64,000 nt of DNA from the NCBI GenBank assembly GCA_037189985.1, contig JBBCJX010000006.1, positions 171,472 through 235,471 of the forward strand. The letters run 5' to 3'. Within the stretch, counting starts at the first letter, position 1; every line of letters begins with the position of its first letter. The translations under genes were made by a program, and so were the position numbers. Of this stretch, positions 58,605-64,000 are shown one piece after another. The stretch is from UBA2031 sp037189985. Lineage in GTDB: Bacteria; Pseudomonadota; Gammaproteobacteria; Pseudomonadales; Moraxellaceae. The notes beneath the pieces were generated by a model. The model ran no database searches, was not told the origin of the DNA, and saw only the letters and a list, made by a program, of their open reading frames with translations.

Positions 58605-58678
58605 CAGCATTCTCCTTTTTATTGGCCCTGATTCTGCCGAAACCCCTGCAATGCTGCCAACATTGCCACCAACATGGC

Positions 58679-58707
58679 TTGACCCCTCCGACATGCTGGC
58701 GACAATG
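58679..58707 (+). promoter_or_regulatory. Sigma-70-like promoter upstream of pdxA
   Basis: TTGACC (58679-58684), 17 bp, ACAATG (58702-58707). Start of transcription would be near 58714, about 25 bp before the pdxA ATG. No clear ribosome site precedes that ATG. Confidence 0.5.
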
Positions 58708-58738
58708 CCGTTTTGGCAATGCCCTGACCCTCCCCAGT

Positions 58739-59734
58739 ATGTCCACTGCCCGTATTGCCATCACGCCCGGCGAGCCTGCCGGTATCGGCCCTGACCTCGT
58801 TATCGCGCTGGCAGCTCAGGCACATGCCTGCGAACTGGTCGTCATCAGCGACCCCGAACTGTTGAGGCAGCGCGCCGCCTTGCTGGGCCATCCCCTCCTA
58901 CTCCGCAGCTACGATGCCAAGGCGACGCCGCGACCCAGCCAGCCCGGAGAATTGACCATCCTGCCGGTTGCACTGGCCGCCCCCGTAACCCCGGGCCAAC
59001 TGGATACACGCAATGCCGCCCATGTCCTGGAGACACTGCGGCAAGCCGGCCAGGGATGCCTCAACGGTGAGTTTGATGCCGTGGTAACAGCACCGGTGCA
59101 GAAATCCGTTATCAACGAAGCCGGCACTCCTTTCAGTGGCCATACGGAGTACTTCCAGGAGCTGGCGGGAGTCCCTCGCGTCGTGATGATGCTGGCCTGC
59201 CCGGGTTTGCGTGTGGCACTGGCCACCACCCACCTGCCCCTGCGAGAGGTAGCGGCGGCCATTACCATCCAGCGCCTGCATGAAGTGCTGGGTATTCTGG
59301 TAGAGGATTTACGCCACAAGTTCGGCCTTGCCCGACCCCGTATCCTGGTGGCCGGGCTCAATCCCCATGCCGGCGAATCCGGCCACATTGGCCATGAAGA
59401 AATTGATGTCATCATCCCGGCCATCAATGACTTTGAAGATAGCGACTGCTTACTTACAGGCCCCTTGCCGGCCGACACCCTGTTTACACCGAAATATCTG
59501 GAGCAGGCCGATGCCATGCTGGCCATGTACCACGATCAGGGACTTCCCGTGCTGAAACACAAAGGTTTCGGTGAAGCAGTGAACATCACCTTGGGTCTGC
59601 CTTTCATACGCACCTCCGTTGACCACGGTACGGCACTGGACCTGGCAGGTTCGGGCCGCGCCGACAGCGGCAGCCTGCGGGCCGCCCTGAGTGCGGCGCT
59701 GGACATGGTCCAGGCCAGCAAGGGGACCACATGA
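58739..59734 (+). CDS. pdxA: 4-hydroxythreonine-4-phosphate dehydrogenase
   Basis: NAD-dependent enzyme of pyridoxal-phosphate synthesis. The 331-residue length is normal. Motifs are IAITPGEPAGIGPDLV at the start, NGEFDAVVTAPVQKSVI, FSGHTEYF with a metal-binding His, and GLNPHAGESGHIG. I start at 58739 (MSTARIA) by family; the frame runs further up but over non-conserved sequence and the promoter. It overlaps rsmA by 4 bp. The surA-pdxA separation here is caused by the intervening kdpDE-like and clsC-like genes. Confidence 0.95.
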   Translation: MSTARIAITPGEPAGIGPDLVIALAAQAHACELVVISDPELLRQRAALLGHPLLLRSYDAKATPRPSQPGELTILPVALAAPVTPGQLDTRNAAHVLETLRQAGQGCLNGEFDAVVTAPVQKSVINEAGTPFSGHTEYFQELAGVPRVVMMLACPGLRVALATTHLPLREVAAAITIQRLHEVLGILVEDLRHKFGLARPRILVAGLNPHAGESGHIGHEEIDVIIPAINDFEDSDCLLTGPLPADTLFTPKYLEQADAMLAMYHDQGLPVLKHKGFGEAVNITLGLPFIRTSVDHGTALDLAGSGRADSGSLRAALSAALDMVQASKGTT

Positions 59735-60576
59735 GTAAGCCACGCAGCAGCAACCGGCAGGTGGACGGTCACTTCGCCCGCAAACGCTTTGGCCAGAACT
59801 TCCTCACCGACGAACGCATCATCAGCGGCATAGTCAGTGCCTTTGCCCCGGTACCCGGCCAGAACGTGGTGGAGATCGGCCCCGGCCTGGGCGCCATCAC
59901 GCGCGAACTGCTGGGAGCACTGGGGCGGCTGCAGGTGGTAGAAGTCGACCGTGACCTCGCCGCTGCCCTGCCCATACGCCTGATGAACGAGGGCGAACTG
60001 GTCATCCATCAGGCCGATGCCCTCAAGTTCAACTTCGGCAGCCTGGCCCGCGGGCCGCATGACCTGCGCGTGATCGGCAACCTGCCCTACAACATCTCGA
60101 CCCCCATCCTCTTCCATCTGCTCACCCAGTCCAACGCCATACTGGACATGACATTCATGCTGCAGAAGGAGGTGGTGGAGCGCATGGTCGCCGCGCCCGG
60201 TTCTGGCGACTACGGCCGCCTTTCCGTGATGCTGCAATACCATTGCCAAGTGGAGTGGCTGCTGGATGTGCCGCCGGAATCCTTCAGCCCGCCCCCAAAA
60301 GTGGACTCGGCCGTGGTGCGTTTGCGCCCCTGGCAGACGCCGCGCTATAACTGCAGGGACGAAAAACACTTGCAGCAGCTCCTGACCACGGCGTTCAACA
60401 TGCGTCGCAAGACCTTGCGCAATGCCCTCAAGGGTTTGGGCAATCCCGAGGTGTTCGAGGCCGCAGGTGTAGACCTCCGCCTGCGTCCCGAAGAAATCGA
60501 CGTCGCCACCTGGGTGGCCCTCAGCAACCTGATCAACCCTGGCAACCTTACGGCCCACGACGAAAAATCCTCATGA
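59731..60576 (+). CDS. rsmA: 16S rRNA (adenine1518/1519-N6)-dimethyltransferase
   Basis: KsgA; dimethylates two adenines in helix 45 of 16S rRNA late in 30S assembly. The 281-residue protein has KRFGQNFLTDERII, the SAM site VEIGPGLGAITREL, and the catalytic NLPYNIST. Start overlaps the pdxA stop (ATGA) and its own stop overlaps apaG. Kasugamycin sensitivity depends on this enzyme. Normal in every visible respect. Confidence 0.96.
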   Translation: MSKPRSSNRQVDGHFARKRFGQNFLTDERIISGIVSAFAPVPGQNVVEIGPGLGAITRELLGALGRLQVVEVDRDLAAALPIRLMNEGELVIHQADALKFNFGSLARGPHDLRVIGNLPYNISTPILFHLLTQSNAILDMTFMLQKEVVERMVAAPGSGDYGRLSVMLQYHCQVEWLLDVPPESFSPPPKVDSAVVRLRPWQTPRYNCRDEKHLQQLLTTAFNMRRKTLRNALKGLGNPEVFEAAGVDLRLRPEEIDVATWVALSNLINPGNLTAHDEKSS

Positions 60577-60989
60577 GCGACATGACAAGCAAGACAGCAC
60601 CAGACGCAGCAGCACCTTTCGACCATGAAATCCGCGTCCAGGTGCAAAGCGAATACCTCGCCGACCAGAGCAACCCCTCCGAGTCGCGCTATGTCTTTGC
60701 CTATCACGTGAAGATCACCAACGAAGGCGCCGAGGCCGCACGGCTGCTTACGCGGCACTGGGTCATCATGGACGGCGAGGCGCGTGTACAGGAGGTGCGC
60801 GGCGACGGCGTTGTCGGCGAGCAACCCCAACTGGCGCCCGGTGAAAGCTATGAGTACACCAGCGGCACCGTGCTGGAGACACCGGTAGGCAGCATGCACG
60901 GCTCCTACGGCATGATTGCCGAAGATGGCCAGCGCTTCGAGGCTCCCATTCCGGCCTTCACCCTGGCCATCCCCCGCGTACTGCACTAG
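60573..60989 (+). CDS. apaG: Co2+/Mg2+ efflux-associated protein ApaG
   Basis: A 138-residue DUF525-fold protein with the core EIRVQVQSEYLADQSNP and SESRYVFAYHVKITNEG and the C-terminal GSMHGSYGMIAEDG. Its biochemical role is unclear; it is linked by genetics to cobalt resistance and magnesium efflux. It overlaps rsmA by 4 bp and is followed by apaH after 15 bp, the standard operon order. Confidence 0.95.
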   Translation: MSDMTSKTAPDAAAPFDHEIRVQVQSEYLADQSNPSESRYVFAYHVKITNEGAEAARLLTRHWVIMDGEARVQEVRGDGVVGEQPQLAPGESYEYTSGTVLETPVGSMHGSYGMIAEDGQRFEAPIPAFTLAIPRVLH

Positions 60990-61004
60990 TACGGGAGAGC
61001 GTTC

Positions 61005-61838
61005 ATGGCCCTTTACGCCATCGGCGACATCCAGGGCTGCCGCGAAGCGCTGGAAGACCTGCTGGACCTGATACGTTTTGACCCGGCAACCGATCGCCTG
61101 TGGTTTGCCGGTGATCTGGTGGCCCGCGGTCCGGACTCGCTGGGTGTCCTGCGGCTGGTAAAAGGCCTGGGGGTGGCGGCAGACAGCGTGCTCGGCAACC
61201 ATGACCTGCATCTTCTAGCCGCCCATTACGGCCTTGCCCGCCCCAAGTCCCGCGACCTGACCCAGCCAATCTTCGACGCCCCCGACCGACCGGCGCTGAT
61301 GGAATGGCTACGCCAGCGGCCACTGCTGCTGGAAGACAAAGCTCTGGATTGCGTGCTGACACATGCTGGCATTCCCCCCGGCTGGTCTCATGAAAAGACC
61401 CGGGCTCTCGCACATGAAGTGGAGACAGCCCTGCAAGGCCCTGGAATCACGGACTTCCTGCAGGACATGTACGGCAACGAGCCAGCCCGCTGGTCAGATA
61501 ACCTCAGCGGCACCACGCGCCTGCGCGTGATCACCAACTTCCTCACCCGCATGCGGCTGGTCAGTGCAGACGGCAGCATGGACTTTGCCTTCAAGGAAGA
61601 CCTGGCCACGGTACCGGACGGCCTGCTTCCCTGGTTCCACATCCCCAACCCCGCACTCCATACACGTCAGGTGCTGTTCGGTCACTGGGCCGCACTCAAT
61701 GGCCAGACAGACAACCCGCGCTTCGTCGCACTGGATACCGGTTGTGTCTGGGGCGGTCACCTCACCGCCTATCGCCTTGATGACGGCAAGTCATTTGCCA
61801 GCCGTCGCGGCTGCAATATTACCGGCTACAGCCACTAG
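61005..61838 (+). CDS. apaH: Diadenosine tetraphosphatase (symmetrical)
   Basis: Hydrolyses Ap4A to two ADP. The 277-residue metallophosphatase shows the family metal ligands in YAIGDIQGC, FAGDLVARGPDS and VLGNHDLHL, and the LTHAGIPPGW motif. It ends the pdxA-rsmA-apaG-apaH operon. A 199-bp gap follows before prkA, containing no gene. Confidence 0.95.
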   Translation: MALYAIGDIQGCREALEDLLDLIRFDPATDRLWFAGDLVARGPDSLGVLRLVKGLGVAADSVLGNHDLHLLAAHYGLARPKSRDLTQPIFDAPDRPALMEWLRQRPLLLEDKALDCVLTHAGIPPGWSHEKTRALAHEVETALQGPGITDFLQDMYGNEPARWSDNLSGTTRLRVITNFLTRMRLVSADGSMDFAFKEDLATVPDGLLPWFHIPNPALHTRQVLFGHWAALNGQTDNPRFVALDTGCVWGGHLTAYRLDDGKSFASRRGCNITGYSH

Positions 61839-62037
61839 GGCCCACTGAAGGCTGGCTCGACCAACGGCCCGCCATGAAGGATCAATGGCAGGCTGCGCAA
61901 TGACATCCTGATGCCATCAACGCGCATCACAAAAAAACGCAAATTTTGCTTGCCCGCCCCGGTAGGTTTGGGGCTACTCTCAAGACACGTGATTGCAGTT
62001 CTTTCCTCGGTGTTTTTCCACAAACAGAGGTAGGCTT

Positions 62038-63960
62038 ATGAGCATATTCCGTCACTATCAGGAGCGCTTCGACCAGGCTCGCGAGGAAGAATACTCCCTC
62101 GAAGAATATCTCGCCCTCTGCAAGAATGACCCCGCCGCCTACGCCACCTCCGCCGAACGATTGCTGCTTTCCATCGGCGAGCCCGAACTGGTAGACACCT
62201 CGCGCGACCCGCGCCTTTCGAGAATTTTTTCCAACAAGATCATCAAACGCTATCCCGCCTTCGATGAATTCTACGGCATGGAAGAAGTGATCGAGCAGGT
62301 GGTTTCCTATTTCAAACACGCAGCGCAGGGCCTGGAAGAAAAGAAACAGATTCTCTATCTGCTGGGGCCGGTTGGCGGCGGCAAGTCATCGCTGGCAGAA
62401 CGCCTGAAGTCGCTGGTGGAAAAAATGCCCTTCTACGCCATCAAGGGCTCACCTGTGAACGAATCCCCCCTCAACCTTTTCAATGTGGAAGAGGATGGCG
62501 ACATCCTTGAGCAGGAATACGGCATACCAAAACGGTATGTACGCGGTGTCATGTCGCCCTGGGCCGTAAAACGGCTCAAGGAATTTGGCGGCGACATCCG
62601 CCAGTTCCGCGTCGTAAAACTGAAGCCCAGCATTCTGGACCAGATCGCCGTTTCCAAGACCGAGCCCGGCGACGAAAATAACCAGGACATTTCTGCGCTG
62701 GTAGGCAAGGTCGACATCCGCAAGCTGGAGGATTTTGCGCAGAACGATGCCGATGCCTACTCCTTTTCCGGCGGCTTGGCCCGCGCCAATCGTGGCCTTC
62801 TCGAGTTCGTGGAAATGTTCAAGGCACCCATCAAGGTGCTGCACCCCTTGCTCACAGCCACACAGGAAGGCAACTACAACGGTACCGAGGCCATCGGCCC
62901 CATTCCTTTCGACGGTGTTGTTCTCGCCCACTCCAACGAAGCCGAGTGGCAAACCTTCCGGAACAACAAGAACAACGAAGCCTTCATTGATCGCGTCTAT
63001 ATCGTGAAGGTTCCCTATTGCCTGCGAGTCACGGAAGAAATCGACATCTACCAGAAACTCCTGGACAACTCATCGCTACGGAACGACCCCTGCGCTCCCG
63101 ATACATTACGCATGCTCGCCCAGTTCACCGTACTGTCGCGACTGAAAGAGCCGGAAAACTCCAGCATCTACTCCAAGATGCGCATCTACGATGGCGAGAA
63201 CCTGAAAGATACGGATCCAAAAGCCAAGTCCTATCAGGAATACCGGGACAATGCCGGCGTGGACGAAGGCATGAACGGGCTCTCCACCCGTTTCGCCTTC
63301 AAGATCCTGTCGCGTGTTTTCAACTACGACCATTCCGAGGTTGCTGCCAATCCGGTGCACCTGCTGCATGTCCTCGAAACCCAGATCGAGCAGGAGCAGT
63401 TTCCGCAGGACCAGCAGGACCGCTATCTCCGCTTCCTCAAGGAATTCCTGGCGCCGCGATATATCGAGTTTATTGGCAAGGAAATCCAGACGGCTTATCT
63501 GGAGTCCTATTCGGAATATGGACAGAACATTTTCGATCGCTATGTCCAGTACGCCGATTTCTGGATACAGGACCAGGAATTCCGTGACCCGGACACCGGC
63601 GAGATATTCAATCGCTCGGCACTCAACGAAGAACTGGAGAAGATAGAAAAGCCTGCCGGAATATCCAACCCCAAGGACTTCCGCAATGAAGTGGTCAACT
63701 TCGTCCTGCGTGCCCGTGCCAACAACAATGGCGTGAATCCGAGCTGGCTTTCCTACGAGAAATTGCGCAGCGTCATCGAGAAAAAAATGTTCTCGAATAC
63801 AGAGGACCTGCTGCCTGTCATTTCCTTCAACCCTAAAGCCTCCAAGGGCGACCAGCAGAAGCATCAGGACTTCGTCAGGCGCATGGTGGAGCGCGGTTAT
63901 ACCGAGAAGCAGGTACGGCTGTTGTCCGAATGGTATCTGCGGGTGCGGAAGGCACAGTAA
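62038..63960 (+). CDS. prkA: PrkA family serine protein kinase (YeaG-like)
   Basis: A 640-residue AAA-type protein kinase. N-terminal HYQERFDQAREEEYSLEEY precedes the AAA+ core with Walker A GPVGGGKSSLAERL near residue 110 and TATQEGNYNGTEAIGPIP; the C-terminal PrkA kinase domain follows (about 400-630). E. coli YeaG is active in nitrogen starvation and stationary phase with YeaH. A ribosome site GAGGTAG lies before the ATG at 62038; an upstream GTG-like start at 61993 is not needed. A partner yeaH/ycgB pair usually follows but would lie beyond the window. Confidence 0.94.
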   Translation: MSIFRHYQERFDQAREEEYSLEEYLALCKNDPAAYATSAERLLLSIGEPELVDTSRDPRLSRIFSNKIIKRYPAFDEFYGMEEVIEQVVSYFKHAAQGLEEKKQILYLLGPVGGGKSSLAERLKSLVEKMPFYAIKGSPVNESPLNLFNVEEDGDILEQEYGIPKRYVRGVMSPWAVKRLKEFGGDIRQFRVVKLKPSILDQIAVSKTEPGDENNQDISALVGKVDIRKLEDFAQNDADAYSFSGGLARANRGLLEFVEMFKAPIKVLHPLLTATQEGNYNGTEAIGPIPFDGVVLAHSNEAEWQTFRNNKNNEAFIDRVYIVKVPYCLRVTEEIDIYQKLLDNSSLRNDPCAPDTLRMLAQFTVLSRLKEPENSSIYSKMRIYDGENLKDTDPKAKSYQEYRDNAGVDEGMNGLSTRFAFKILSRVFNYDHSEVAANPVHLLHVLETQIEQEQFPQDQQDRYLRFLKEFLAPRYIEFIGKEIQTAYLESYSEYGQNIFDRYVQYADFWIQDQEFRDPDTGEIFNRSALNEELEKIEKPAGISNPKDFRNEVVNFVLRARANNNGVNPSWLSYEKLRSVIEKKMFSNTEDLLPVISFNPKASKGDQQKHQDFVRRMVERGYTEKQVRLLSEWYLRVRKAQ

Positions 63961-63963
63961 GAC

Positions 63964-63990
63964 CCTTCTCCCCACTTGATGGGGAGAAGG
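63964..63990. repeat. Palindromic intergenic repeat, cut by window edge
   Basis: CCTTCTCCCCA pairs with TGGGGAGAAGG (11-bp stem, 5-nt loop), followed by TGCCCGAAGG. This is the look of a widespread palindromic repeat element in proteobacterial intergenic DNA. It may also terminate prkA or sit between prkA and the next gene. Confidence 0.55.
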
Positions 63991-64000
63991 TGCCCGAAGG

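Noticed and set aside
61839..62037. A sigma-54 promoter for prkA (TGGCAGGCTGCGCAA) and a small palindrome GCAAA-T-TTTGC at 61939-61949.
   Set aside because: The GG-GC distance is 2 bp too short for sigma-54, and the palindrome has only a 5-bp arm with no gene in the direction of its T-run.
1..64000. tRNA, rRNA, CRISPR arrays, transposases, integrases or phage genes.
   Set aside because: No cloverleaf-like sequence, no regular spaced repeats and no such protein families were found on either strand.

Overview
The window is a 64 kb piece of a GC-rich (roughly 60 percent by eye) gammaproteobacterial chromosome. The gene order points there: lptD-surA-pdxA-rsmA-apaG-apaH beside amgK-murU, a Crp/Vfr regulator back to back with an OsmC protein and facing trpC, glnE next to ilvE, and glnA near a tRNA-thiolation-type gene all resemble the Pseudomonas-like branch. 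I cannot name a genus. No rRNA, tRNA, CRISPR array, transposase or phage gene was seen.

Bases 1-35 kb are a surface-polysaccharide (LPS O-antigen or capsule) region. It starts with two GT4 glycosyltransferases, then a plus-strand GDP-fucose unit (gmd, fcl, manC, a DUF6165 gene) closed by an intrinsic terminator. A GT9 transferase, a TviB-type UDP-HexNAc dehydrogenase and a GT10 fucosyltransferase follow. From 34.8 kb down to 9.6 kb every gene lies on the minus strand, mostly with ATGA-type overlaps: rfbB-A-C-D (dTDP-rhamnose); a PglF/WbpM/CapD dehydratase; the complete CDP-tyvelose set (reductase, rfbF, rfbG, rfbH, rfbS, rfbE); a Wzx-type flippase; three GT2 and one GT4 transferases; a PglC-type initiating phosphoglycosyltransferase; a PglD-type acetyltransferase and a PglE-type aminotransferase; then, in the same direction, the housekeeping genes glnE and ilvE, an ELM1-family protein and an O-antigen ligase/polymerase-type membrane protein. 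The encoded product is inferred to be a repeat unit started on a diacetylbacillosamine-type sugar and carrying tyvelose, rhamnose, probably fucose and a HexNAc-uronic acid. The low-GC transferase/flippase block (about 20.2-23.3 kb) looks like the most recently acquired part.

Bases 35-48 kb are housekeeping: a secreted DUF4124 protein, glnA behind a convincing sigma-54 promoter with an NtrC-like site, a PP-loop/TusA sulfur-transfer pair, a HIT protein, coq7, a lipoprotein, osmC/crp, a contiguous trpEGDC operon preceded by a leader peptide with three Trp codons, gph, rpe and a DUF2236 oxygenase whose promoter region carries a 23-bp palindrome.

Bases 48-64 kb hold murU-amgK (muramic acid recycling), lptD-surA, a noncoding mobile-looking repeat, a KdpE-like regulator with an N-terminally short KdpD-like kinase, a ClsC-like phospholipase D protein, pdxA-rsmA-apaG-apaH and prkA, ending in a palindromic repeat cut by the window edge.

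The strongest points for a second look are the complete tyvelose module in enteric order outside an enteric setting, the nesting of that module inside a bacillosamine-type initiation set with glnE attached, the trp leader that could act on trpE translation rather than through a terminator, the TusA/PP-loop overlap, and the short KdpD with its structured upstream region.
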